Assembly: GCA_903910495.1 (NCBI GenBank)
Contig: CAIVZW010000274.1
Location: forward strand, 1-6,093
DNA from: an uncultured beta proteobacterium
GTDB taxonomy: Bacteria; Pseudomonadota; Gammaproteobacteria; Burkholderiales; Rhodocyclaceae
Reading direction: 5' to 3'
DNA: 6,093 bases
Every line of letters begins with the position of its first letter. The first letter of the stretch is position 1. Both the position numbers and the translations under genes were made by a program. Shown here piece after piece: positions 1-5,534 of the stretch. Under the pieces are notes generated by a model. It saw only the letters and a list, made by a program, of their open reading frames with translations. It was not told where the DNA came from and ran no database searches.

Positions 1-230
1 CCTTTCTTGAACTTGCCACCGACCGGGGCTTGCTCGATGATGCCGGAGAACTCGTGGCCCATGATCATCGGCGCGGTACGGCGCCCGGTCTTGCCCATAT
101 AGCCTTCGAAATCGGAACCACAGATGCCGGTACTGCGAACCTTGATCAGATACTGCCCGGGCCCCGGCGTCGGCTGCGCATCGTCGCGTAGCTCCATCTG
201 TTTGTCACCAACGTAGTACAGGGATTTCAC
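1..230 (-). CDS. Zinc-dependent medium-chain alcohol/polyol dehydrogenase, N-terminal part
   Basis: The 76 visible residues are the start of the GroES-like catalytic domain of a zinc-dependent medium-chain dehydrogenase (MDR superfamily), which oxidises an alcohol or polyol with NAD(P). The catalytic-zinc motif is visible as GICGSDF (Cys37), followed by the PMIMGHEFSG block (His59, Glu60). The spacing matches the sorbitol, threonine and galactitol-phosphate dehydrogenase branch. The early stretch PTPGPGQYLIKVRSTG is the usual first beta-strand region. The gene runs off the left edge, so about 270 further residues, including the Rossmann NAD domain, are not seen and the substrate cannot be named. 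Translation most likely starts at GTG 228-230, because AAGGAG lies six bases upstream. An upstream in-frame ATG pair near 260 lacks such a site. No neighbour in the window points to its pathway. Confidence 0.9.
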   Translation of the reverse strand, partial: MKSLYYVGDKQMELRDDAQPTPGPGQYLIKVRSTGICGSDFEGYMGKTGRRTAPMIMGHEFSGIIEQAPVGGKFKK

Positions 231-497
231 AATGTTCTCCTTTCTGAATAGGCTCATCATGACGCGGCCGACGCGAATCAGTTCGGCAATCTTTCCATCG
301 GCGGCCAAGCGTCACTGAACAGGGAGTTCGGGTTCGTTGGCAGTGAATATCGATAAAGTGATAGCCACATCGACCGAATATTCTCGATTCTTCGAAAACG
401 AATCTTGTCACCCGCTTCTTTCTTGCGTATGGAACTTCTTTGGATTTTAAGAAGATACTAAACAGTAAATTGATATAGGCATAATTGTATTTATATA
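231..497. other. Intergenic region, AT-rich in its right half
   Basis: No convincing gene is seen here. Bases 340-500 are much richer in A and T than their surroundings, and the region lies upstream of the minus-strand dehydrogenase, so it probably holds that gene's promoter. One weak minus-strand candidate is TTCAAG, 17 bases, then TACAAT (the last at 484-489), about 250 bases from the start codon. Small dyads are present: GATTC with GAATC at 386-404, and GAATATTC at 377-384, which could be operator sites. A long minus-strand reading frame (205-501) crosses the dehydrogenase start but has no family resemblance, and I treat it as chance. In another frame, the codons just before the dehydrogenase spell ADGKIAELIRVGR (about 270-310), which resembles the tail of a SnoaL-like protein and is preceded by an in-frame stop. 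Confidence 0.4.
237..242 (-). promoter_or_regulatory. Ribosome binding site of the dehydrogenase
   Basis: The minus strand reads AAGGAG, then six bases, then GTG. This strong site fixes the GTG at 228-230 as the start codon over upstream in-frame ATG codons. Confidence 0.75.
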
Positions 498-680
498 TCA
501 ACTGATCTTGAAAACGGCATCGTCAATCCGATAACGAAACAGAGCCTGGCAGCCCGTTCCGGAAGTTCGCACTGGTATTTCAGCCCGACAATTGCGTAGG
601 CGCGCGATCAGGGTATCCAGATCGCCACAAGTGATTTCCAACTTGAATGGATTGCAGGGTTTGAAGCTGTGTGGTATCAC
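498..680 (-). pseudogene. Small VOC/glyoxalase-like ORF or gene remnant
   Basis: This 60-residue reading frame opens with a GTG that overlaps the DUF599 stop codon by one base (TAGTG), an arrangement typical of translational coupling. The residues FKLEITCGDLDTLIARLR and the later QALFRYRIDDAVFKIS resemble one beta-alpha-beta-beta half of a vicinal-oxygen-chelate protein, where the last strand normally reads like LFRDPDGNVFEI. The normal domain is about 120 residues, so only about half is present, and the usual DPDGN turn is degraded to RIDDA. No ribosome binding site is visible. It could be a decayed fragment of a glyoxalase/bleomycin-resistance type gene, a genuine small protein translated after DUF599, or chance. 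The resemblance is by eye only. Confidence 0.35.
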
Positions 681-1396
681 TATTCTTGACGATAATCGGT
701 TAGTGCTTTGAGAACCGGCGAGGAGAACTCGCGACGGGCAAGGACGATCACGATAAGCACCGTCGCGACAATGAAAAGCCACGCTGACAGCATCCATGAC
801 ATGACCGCCATGCCAAAATAATAGGCCCGCAGGCCCCGATTGAAATCATTGCCGGCACACGAATTGACGGCTGCAAATTTCCGCGCCTGCATTTCCAGTT
901 CTTCTTCGCTGGCCTCCTGGGGTACGGAGCCCAGCGTGATCGAAAGCAGATTGAACTGCCGCAGGGACCAGGTGAATTTGAAATAGGCCACAACAAAAAC
1001 ACCGAGCAGAACCAGCAATTTGAACTCAGTCGCCTCGCGCGTAATCACTCGCGAAAAGGGCAATTCCGATGCCATAGTAATCAATTGATCCATGGCTCCG
1101 AGCGCGGCAAACAGAGCGGCGATGATATAGATCGAGGTATTCGCGTAAAAGGACAAACTGGGCAGCAAGTTGCCGATCAATGCGACATCGACGATGCGCG
1201 GGTTTCGTTTGAGCATCACCCGCCCCCAGCCAAGGCGCAGCTTATGCGTTTCTTCATGCAGTGTTGTGCGGCCACTCCATCCGCGTTCGACCACCAGCTC
1301 ATAGACAAGCCAGCAGACAAGAAACCATACGAGCCCGACCCAGTCGAGCCAGGATAATTTCGCCAGAAAATTTGCAATAGACATAAGCCATCCCAT
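680..1396 (-). CDS. DUF599 family integral membrane protein
   Basis: The 238-residue product matches the DUF599 family of bacterial inner-membrane proteins of unknown function. Recognisable blocks are RNPRIVDVALIGNLLPSLSF followed by YANTSIYIIAALFAALG (about residues 64-100), and EFKLLVLLGVFVVAYFKF with TWSLRQFNLLSITLGSVP (about 124-159), the family's characteristic core. Hydrophobic spans near residues 18-35, 70-100, 125-142 and 192-220 suggest four or more membrane segments. An acidic loop (EASEEELEMQ) and GNDFNRGLRAYYFG precede the last helix. The length is normal for the family. The start is uncertain: ATG at 1394-1396 and the in-frame ATG at 1382-1384 (beginning MSIANF) are both possible, and neither has a strong ribosome site. 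A palindromic repeat lies immediately upstream. Its biochemical role is unknown. Confidence 0.88.
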   Translation of the reverse strand: MGWLMSIANFLAKLSWLDWVGLVWFLVCWLVYELVVERGWSGRTTLHEETHKLRLGWGRVMLKRNPRIVDVALIGNLLPSLSFYANTSIYIIAALFAALGAMDQLITMASELPFSRVITREATEFKLLVLLGVFVVAYFKFTWSLRQFNLLSITLGSVPQEASEEELEMQARKFAAVNSCAGNDFNRGLRAYYFGMAVMSWMLSAWLFIVATVLIVIVLARREFSSPVLKALTDYRQE

Positions 1397-1425
1397 CCCA
1401 TGGTGCCAAGAAAAATAGTTAACCC

Positions 1426-1550
1426 AAATTATCCATTAAGATGCGAGCCTCTTGTGGGTCGGCCTTCAGGCCGACGTGTCTCCGATTCCTGTCGGGCTGA
1501 AGCCTGACCGAAGGAAATGCAGAGCCGACCCACAACGCTAATGGTTAATG
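1426..1550. repeat. MITE-like palindromic intergenic element with nested hairpins
   Basis: The element has three layers of inverted symmetry. The outer ends are ATTATCCATTA (1428-1438) and TAATGGTTAAT (1539-1549), which pair at 10 of 11 positions. Inside are TTGTGGGTCGGC (1452-1463) and its exact complement GCCGACCCACAA (1524-1535). Within these are two hairpins: GTCGGCCT-TC-AGGCCGAC (1458-1475, perfect) and GTCGGGCT-GA-AGCCTGAC (1491-1508, one G-U type mismatch). The GTCGGGCTnnAGCCCGAC type of hairpin is a familiar dispersed intergenic repeat in beta- and gammaproteobacteria. It lies just upstream of the DUF599 gene and codes for nothing. Confidence 0.7.
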
Positions 1551-1585
1551 CAAACGAAATTTACACCTTGACTCACTATTTGTCC

Positions 1586-1606
1586 GGCCTTCTCTGCAAC
1601 AAGGCC
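1586..1606. terminator. Weak hairpin after the aminopeptidase gene
   Basis: GGCCTT (1586-1591) and AAGGCC (1601-1606) form a six-pair stem with a nine-base loop, just past the stop codon of the minus-strand aminopeptidase gene. No T-run follows on the minus strand, so an intrinsic terminator role is only a possibility. Confidence 0.25.
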
Positions 1607-1614
1607 AGCGAGGC

Positions 1615-2685
1615 TTAATCCCGAACGGCGGTGCGCTTCGGCAGGAGCCGGCCGAGCGCCTTCTCCCGTTCAGCCTTCGCCAAATCGGCAAGCCTGGCCA
1701 CACTCTGGTAATAGCGCGGCAGACTCCCTCCTTCCTGTTCGAGCAGAGCCTGGAATGCCGGAACCCATTGCGTGTACAGATTGACGGAGCCCAGAGTGGC
1801 ATTATTCAGCGGCTGGCTGAACCACGGATCGTAAGCGCCAAAGCCGCCCCAAGCAGCTTTCAGGTCGTTGTAGGCTTGCTTCATTGCGGCGATCACGTCG
1901 GTCTTGGCGCGGCGCTTGGCGTCGGGTGACAGCGTAGAGGCGTAGAGCACACGCAGCTGGTCACGATAGTCGGCGACCAACTGACGGAACTGTGCCTTGC
2001 GTTCCTGTTGCGTTTCATAACTCCGCAGCCGCTCCGGCGTCGCCGTCCGCGTCAGCCAGCGGCGCAGGCCTTCATTCTCGACCGCCGTGGCGAACGACTC
2101 GTTGAACGCGGAGTCGCCTTTGACATAAACAATCTGATGCGCCAGTTCATGGAAGATGATGCGCGCAACCTCCTGCTCGCCATAGCGCAGGAAGGTATTG
2201 AGCAGCGGATCGTTGAAGTAGCCGAGGGTGGAATAGGCGGGAACGCCGCCGACATGGGTATCGGCTCCCGCACTGCTCAGTTCGCTGGCGTAGCGCTCGG
2301 CCTTATTCAGCTCGTAATAGCCGCGATAGTTGACGCAGCCAACGAAGAGCATGCACCACGGCTGCAACTCGACCGAGAACTCTGGCGCGGCTAAGACATT
2401 CCAGACAGCATAGGGACGTCCGAGATCAGCGTAGTCGCGGTAGCTGTGCTTATCCGGCAGGGCGAGTTCACGGCTGGCAAAATCCCGTATGGCGCTGGCT
2501 GCTTCGAGTTGCTGGCGCAGCACCGGATCGGTCGCGCCATCGGCGAGCACTTCGGGGATCGGTCGCGCCATTGCCATCAGCCGCAGATGGCCTTCGACCG
2601 CCTGGGCATAGTAGCTGATCGTTGTGCAACCGCAGACGAACAGGCACAGGGCCGAGGCAACAATCAGTCCAGGGTGTGCTCTCAT
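1615..2685 (-). CDS. Predicted lipoprotein zinc aminopeptidase (COG4324 / PF10023)
   Basis: The 356-residue protein belongs to the predicted aminopeptidase family COG4324 (Pfam Aminopep). It begins with a short lipoprotein signal, MRAHPGLIVASALCLFVCGC, with a VCG-C lipobox and lipidated Cys20, so it should be anchored to a membrane on the periplasmic side. The metalloprotease site is clear: HELAH at residues 179-183 gives two histidine ligands and the catalytic glutamate, and NESFATAVE at 195-203 supplies the probable third zinc ligand. The family blocks WCMLFVGCVNYRGYY and GGVPAYSTLGYFNDPLL precede it, and the C-terminal third is helical. The length is normal. ATG 2683-2685 is essentially the only possible start, because TAA directly precedes it in frame and the next Met follows the lipobox. 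No Shine-Dalgarno sequence is visible. The start codon and first codons lie inside the inverted end of the neighbouring repeat element. The substrate is not known. Confidence 0.88.
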   Translation of the reverse strand: MRAHPGLIVASALCLFVCGCTTISYYAQAVEGHLRLMAMARPIPEVLADGATDPVLRQQLEAASAIRDFASRELALPDKHSYRDYADLGRPYAVWNVLAAPEFSVELQPWCMLFVGCVNYRGYYELNKAERYASELSSAGADTHVGGVPAYSTLGYFNDPLLNTFLRYGEQEVARIIFHELAHQIVYVKGDSAFNESFATAVENEGLRRWLTRTATPERLRSYETQQERKAQFRQLVADYRDQLRVLYASTLSPDAKRRAKTDVIAAMKQAYNDLKAAWGGFGAYDPWFSQPLNNATLGSVNLYTQWVPAFQALLEQEGGSLPRYYQSVARLADLAKAEREKALGRLLPKRTAVRD

Positions 2686-2939
2686 TTAGCGGGCGGATCA
2701 CGTTGTTGCCAAATGCAGCCAAGACAAGGCGCGAGCTGAGGCCAATGGTTGTTCCATTGGCGAGGCGAGCAACGCTGTATCGGGCGCATTTGGCAGCAAC
2801 CCGGAGGGCAAGCACCGGGCCGGGCGCTTCGCTGCGTTGCCGCGCGCTTGCGTGGAATAACCACGCCGCACTTACGGCGCCTTGCGCTGCATCCCGGCCC
2901 GATGCTTGCGTGACCGTCCGTCAAATGAGAACACACCCT
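2671..2939. mobile_element. 269-bp non-coding MITE-like element with inverted ends and two hairpins
   Basis: The left end AGGGTGTGCTCTCATTT (2671-2687) matches the complement of the right end (2923-2939) at 16 of 17 positions. The similarity continues imperfectly through CGGGCGG and TCACG, giving ends of 31-32 bp. Inside are two large imperfect hairpins. The first spans 2702-2800, with arms GTTGTTGCCAAATGC and GCATTTGGCAGCAAC (14 of 15) and tip CCAATGG-TTGTT-CCATTGG (2742-2760). The second spans 2812-2905, with arms GCACCGGGCCGGG and CCCGGCCCGATGC (12 of 13) and tip CGTGG-AATAA-CCACG (2851-2865). Both tips share TGGAAYAACCA when read on one strand each. No transposase is encoded and no obvious target duplication is seen. 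The right end includes the stop codon of the hydrolase gene, and the left end includes the start of the aminopeptidase gene. Confidence 0.65.
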
Positions 2940-3573
2940 AAACACGGACAAACTTTCCCGTCCGGAGAAAAGTGGCAATTTGGCCGGCGCAGGCGCGCGA
3001 CACGAGCATGCCGGAATGACTGAGGTGCAGCGCGATACTGTCTGTCGCTGTCGGCAGGCGCGTTTCGCCCACGGCAATCAGGCCATCGTTGGGTCGTGCC
3101 AGTCCGGGGATCAGGCATCCGAAACCGATGCGCCGGGTGCCGGCGATAATGCCGACCTCCGTTGCCGGTGGCAGGTCGGGACGCGCTTGTCTGAACCAGT
3201 CCTTGAAGCTGCGCCCGGTCAGCCCGGACAGTCCGGGCAGCGCGGCCAGGGTGAAGCCGCAATGGCAGCCCGCGTACGGCGTTCCGAGCAGGACGATGCG
3301 GCCGATGCGCGCGTCAGGTTCCTGTGACAGCATCTTGAGCGCAAGCAGACCGCCGAGGCTGTGTGCGACAAGGTGGATGACGGTGCCGGGCGTTTCCTTG
3401 ACGAAGCCGGAAAGCAAACGGACGTTGTCGGCCAGTCCATCCCGCCAGGATGGATATGAAAAGCGGCGGGTGCCAAAGCCCTCGTTGCGCAGCCAGTGCT
3501 GATGCGGCAGCATGACCAGTCCGGGCATCCACAGTCCGTGAATCAGAATGACAGTTTCCGCTTTATCGACCAT
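2938..3573 (-). CDS. Serine alpha/beta hydrolase (lipase/esterase-like, PGAP1-like)
   Basis: The 211-residue product has a complete alpha/beta-hydrolase catalytic set, in numbering from MVDKAET. The oxyanion-hole motif ILIHGLW is at 9-15, the nucleophile elbow AHSLGG has Ser72, the probable acid Asp163 is in RPNDGLIAVGE, and the probable histidine is His186 in LSHSGML. GTPYAG after the fourth strand and the C-terminal FLRTGKF are typical of short cytoplasmic lipase/esterase-like proteins related to PGAP1 and LipA domains. It has no signal peptide. I chose ATG 3571-3573, because AGGGA lies five bases upstream and the catalytic domain begins at once. An in-frame ATG at 3661-3663 would add 30 residues of poor similarity. 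Its TAG stop codon lies in the inverted end of the downstream repeat element. The natural ester substrate cannot be told from sequence. Confidence 0.85.
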   Translation of the reverse strand: MVDKAETVILIHGLWMPGLVMLPHQHWLRNEGFGTRRFSYPSWRDGLADNVRLLSGFVKETPGTVIHLVAHSLGGLLALKMLSQEPDARIGRIVLLGTPYAGCHCGFTLAALPGLSGLTGRSFKDWFRQARPDLPPATEVGIIAGTRRIGFGCLIPGLARPNDGLIAVGETRLPTATDSIALHLSHSGMLVSRACAGQIATFLRTGKFVRV

Positions 3574-3578
3574 CGTTT

Positions 3579-3583
3579 TCCCT
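3579..3583 (-). promoter_or_regulatory. Ribosome binding site supporting the internal hydrolase start
   Basis: AGGGA on the minus strand sits five bases before ATG 3571-3573. The alternative start at 3663 has only a weak GATAAG-like match. Confidence 0.45.
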
Positions 3584-3675
3584 AGCTTGATCGGCCGCGC
3601 GGCCGAGGCTACGTTGCTGCTCCCGCCCCTGTCAGGGAAGAGAGAGTTGATATTATCGGCCATTACTTATCAACC

Positions 3676-3792
3676 CAGATTATCCATTGGGCGAAATTTT
3701 GGGCAAAAAACCGTTCGTGGTGAGCTTGTCGAACCATGAACGGCCCTTCGACAGGCTCAGGGCGAACGGGTTTTGGGCTAATGGGCAATCTG
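3676..3792. repeat. MITE-like palindromic element with CCGTTCG hairpin
   Basis: The core is a long imperfect hairpin: CCGTTCG...TGAGCTTGTCGAA (3711-3733) pairs with TTCGACAGGCTCA...CGAACGG (3747-3769). This is a repeat widely seen between genes of proteobacteria. The core is enclosed by outer inverted ends CAGATTATCCATTGG (3676-3690) and CTAATGGGCAATCTG (3778-3792), which match except for the ATTAT/ATTGC step and one purine change. Its ends resemble those of the 1426-1550 element. It lies in the space between the divergent hydrolase and CBS genes and could influence either transcript. Confidence 0.7.
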
Positions 3793-3874
3793 AGATCAAT
3801 GGACCCACTGAATGAAAGCCTGCGCGCTAAAGCACGGTGCGAAGCAAGGCAGGAGGCAGTGTAAGATAGTCGTC

Positions 3875-3880
3875 AGGAGG
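3875..3880 (+). promoter_or_regulatory. Ribosome binding site of the CBS-domain gene
   Basis: A full AGGAGG consensus lies seven bases before ATG 3888-3890 and fixes that start. A weak TAAGAT -10-like box at 3862-3867 has no clear -35 partner. Confidence 0.8.
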
Positions 3881-3887
3881 TACGCCC

Positions 3888-4535
3888 ATGTTTTCGATTT
3901 ACGGAATCAGCGGCCCCGTTTTTCAGGGCACGCTGGAAAACCTCAGCCGCTTGACGCCTGTTGTGCGGCGCGCCCCGGCGATTGCCGTACGGCGCGTCGG
4001 CGACCAACTCGAGCCTGGCGTTGCCCCGGCGCAGACCTACGCCATGTCGGCCAGCGGGCTGGGTGAAGAGGCCGTTGATGCGTATCAGGCGATGCTGCCG
4101 CAGAATCTTGAGCGTGGCCCGCTCTACCAAGCCAACCAGATCATGCAGACGCAGGTGATCACGGTCAATGCCGACGACGATGTCGCACGTGCCTGGCATG
4201 TGCTCATCAAAAACCAGATCCATCAGGCGCCGGTACTTGACGCCGGCTTATCACTTGTCGGCATCGTCAGCGACCGGAACCTGCTGACGGCGCTGGATGT
4301 CGGGGAAGATCAGGTGCACAACGCTCTGAGCAAGCGGGTGAGCGATGTAATGACCACGCCGGTAGTCGCCGCCAGCCCGGTGACCGACATCCGGCATATT
4401 GCGCGGGTGATGCTCGACCACGACGTCAGTGGCGTCCCGATCGTCAATGATGCCGGCAGGCTGGTGGGCATCATTTCGCTCAGTGACATTCTGCACGCCG
4501 TAGTGACCGATCCGCCACTGAGCATCTGGCTATAA
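3888..4535 (+). CDS. Twin CBS-domain protein
   Basis: The 215-residue product carries two CBS domains (a Bateman pair), which usually bind adenosyl nucleotides such as AMP, ATP or SAM and act as sensors. The first CBS spans about residues 80-137 (ANQIMQTQVITVNADDDVARA through LVGIVSDRNLL), and the second about 150-207 (VSDVMTTPVVAASPVTDIRHIA through RLVGIISLSDIL). Both keep the family's GIVSDRDLL-type and GIISLSDI-type ends. The first 80 residues form no recognised domain and include a possibly flexible, proline- and arginine-rich stretch. There is no catalytic domain, membrane segment or DNA-binding motif, so it probably regulates a partner protein. A 16-base gap separates it from the ArsC-like gene, so the two should share a transcript. 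The start is supported by AGGAGG. Confidence 0.9.
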   Translation: MFSIYGISGPVFQGTLENLSRLTPVVRRAPAIAVRRVGDQLEPGVAPAQTYAMSASGLGEEAVDAYQAMLPQNLERGPLYQANQIMQTQVITVNADDDVARAWHVLIKNQIHQAPVLDAGLSLVGIVSDRNLLTALDVGEDQVHNALSKRVSDVMTTPVVAASPVTDIRHIARVMLDHDVSGVPIVNDAGRLVGIISLSDILHAVVTDPPLSIWL

Positions 4536-4551
4536 TTTTTCAGGAGACCTC

Positions 4552-4917
4552 ATGTCAGACATAGCCGTCGTCATCTATCACAACGCGCGCTGCTCGAAGA
4601 GCCGTTCGGCCTGCGAGTTTGTTGCCTCCCAAGGCATCAATGCCGAAGTGATCGACTACCTCAAGACACCGCCGGACAGGGATGAACTGCGCAGCCTCCT
4701 GCGGAAACTCGGCATGAAACCCGAACAACTCGTCCGCCAGGGCGAAGAAGCGTTCAAGGAACATTACGCCGGCAGGACGCTGAGCGACGAACAGTGGCTG
4801 GATGCGCTGGTCGCCCACCCGATCCTGATCAAGCGCCCCATCGTGCTGCGCGGTGACAAGGCGGTGATCGGGCGTCCAACCGAGAAGGTACGGGAACTGC
4901 TAGCCGCTGACGACTGA
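4552..4917 (+). CDS. arsC: ArsC-family arsenate reductase (glutaredoxin-coupled type)
   Basis: The 121-residue protein has the length and motifs of the thioredoxin-fold ArsC family, which reduces arsenate to arsenite using glutathione and glutaredoxin in the cytoplasm. The catalytic cysteine is Cys14 in YHNARCSKSR. The three arginines that bind oxyanion in E. coli ArsC appear to have counterparts at Arg62 (QLVRQGEE), Arg95 (HPILIKRPIVL) and Arg108 (VIGRPTEKV). The first motif has RCSKS where E. coli has ACGTS. AGGAG at 4542-4546 lies five bases upstream of the start. The gene follows the CBS-domain gene, not arsR, arsB or acr3, so a detoxification role is not supported by context. Some relatives of this fold have other roles, so arsenate reduction is a family-based call. 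Confidence 0.87.
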   Translation: MSDIAVVIYHNARCSKSRSACEFVASQGINAEVIDYLKTPPDRDELRSLLRKLGMKPEQLVRQGEEAFKEHYAGRTLSDEQWLDALVAHPILIKRPIVLRGDKAVIGRPTEKVRELLAADD

Positions 4918-4918
4918 C

Positions 4919-5071
4919 AGCAACGCGCCGATCAAGAAGACGTTTATCGTCAGCGGGGGTTCAGGGGCAACAGGCAACCCCTGTGAAGCTTTTCACCATC
5001 ATGGCTATGTCGGCATGGAGAACGAGGCCGATGACCTCGTTGCCGCATGGATCATCAAGCCGATGGAATAG
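4919..5071 (+). pseudogene. C-terminal remnant of an alpha/beta hydrolase
   Basis: Read in the frame of AGC 4919-4921, about 50 codons end in a TAG stop (5069-5071) and give a protein-like sequence: KKTFIVSGGSGATGNPCEAF, then HHHGYVGMENEADDLVAAWI. A strand ending in VSGG, then GNPCEAF, HGY and a final helix ending in AAWI is the pattern seen at the C-terminus of some alpha/beta hydrolases, where the HGY histidine would be the catalytic one. There is no start codon or upstream domain, because the arsC-like gene ends two bases earlier in another frame. The rest of the gene has therefore been lost. The stretch CAGGGG (4962-4967) with CCCCTG (4978-4983) could also form a weak hairpin ending the upstream operon. 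The family assignment is by eye. Confidence 0.42.
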
Positions 5072-5138
5072 CCGGAATGATGCAATGGGCTGGAAATGCG
5101 TCAATCCGCATCGGGCCATTGTTTTCAGCACGCAGAGA
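5072..5138. other. Short intergenic gap
   Basis: Only 67 bases separate the hydrolase remnant from the stop codon of the convergent SnoaL-like gene. No clear terminator is visible. Confidence 0.5.
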
Positions 5139-5531
5139 TCAGATCATGCGCGGGATCTGCGATGAGTGGTGCTGAAGGATCGGACTGGCCAAGCCAAGAT
5201 CAAGAACATAGCTGAAACGCGCTTCGAAACTCAGCAACTCGCCATCAACGGCAAAACGCCAGCAATAAATGCCGTGCATGCCATAGACCTCGTCCCTGAT
5301 CGGCTGGACGTTCAGGGTTTTTTCATGCAGTGCGATACTGAGTTCCTCGCGACTGCACACCCGCTCGAAGTAGTCCCGGATACTCTCGGGTTTGCCGAGC
5401 AGCCGGTTCGAGAATGTCGGAATCAAAACAGCTTTCTCATCATAGAGCGCCAGCAGAGCCTCAACATTGCCATCATTGATGGCTTGCATCCATTCCTTGA
5501 GCAGGGATTCCGGTTTTTTCATAGTTTGCAT
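5139..5531 (-). CDS. SnoaL/NTF2-like small protein
   Basis: The 130-residue product looks like a single NTF2-fold domain of the SnoaL-like or CaMKII-association type. Its opening helix, SLLKEWMQAINDGNVEALLA, is followed by LYDEKAVLIPTFSNRLLGKP, then SIRDYFERV. This is the standard order for the family: the cone-shaped domain with a loading of aromatic and hydrophobic residues. The later strands are VYGMHGIYCWRFAVDGELLS and FEARFSYVLDL. Members range from isomerases and cyclases to non-enzymatic dimers, and no catalytic Asp or His pair can be fixed here. The start may be ATG 5529-5531 or ATG 5520-5522, and neither has a visible ribosome site. A TTG at 5534 is less likely. The C-terminus SSQIPRMI follows the usual last strand. 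It appears to be a single-gene unit, and its role is unknown. Confidence 0.8.
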   Translation of the reverse strand: MQTMKKPESLLKEWMQAINDGNVEALLALYDEKAVLIPTFSNRLLGKPESIRDYFERVCSREELSIALHEKTLNVQPIRDEVYGMHGIYCWRFAVDGELLSFEARFSYVLDLGLASPILQHHSSQIPRMI

Positions 5532-5534
5532 CAA

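Noticed and set aside
231..497. Sigma-54 promoter upstream of the dehydrogenase
   Set aside because: No TGGCAC-N5-TTGC type match was found on the minus strand.
205..501. 98-residue minus-strand ORF across the dehydrogenase start
   Set aside because: It overlaps the well-supported dehydrogenase start in another frame, has no family resemblance and lies in AT-rich non-coding sequence.
2008..2394. 128-residue plus-strand ORF
   Set aside because: It is a shadow antisense to the aminopeptidase gene, whose metalloprotease motifs are clear.
2671..2939. Integron attC site or CRISPR-like array
   Set aside because: There are no RYYYAAC/GTTRRRY core sites in the right arrangement, no integrase, and no regularly spaced direct repeats. 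Inverted ends with hairpins fit a MITE-like element better.
2468..3077. Several overlapping ORFs on both strands across the gap between hydrolase and aminopeptidase
   Set aside because: They run through hairpin-rich repeat DNA and into both neighbouring genes. Their composition is arginine- and cysteine-rich, as expected for chance frames in GC-rich palindromes.
2980..3502. Plus-strand ORFs of 115 and 137 residues
   Set aside because: They are antisense shadows of the hydrolase, which has a complete catalytic set.
2938..3663. Longer hydrolase start at 3663
   Set aside because: It adds 30 residues without family similarity, and the ribosome-site match is weaker than at 3573. It is still possible.
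3812..4066. 84-residue plus-strand ORF
   Set aside because: It is out of frame with the CBS gene, which has AGGAGG at its start and clear domains.
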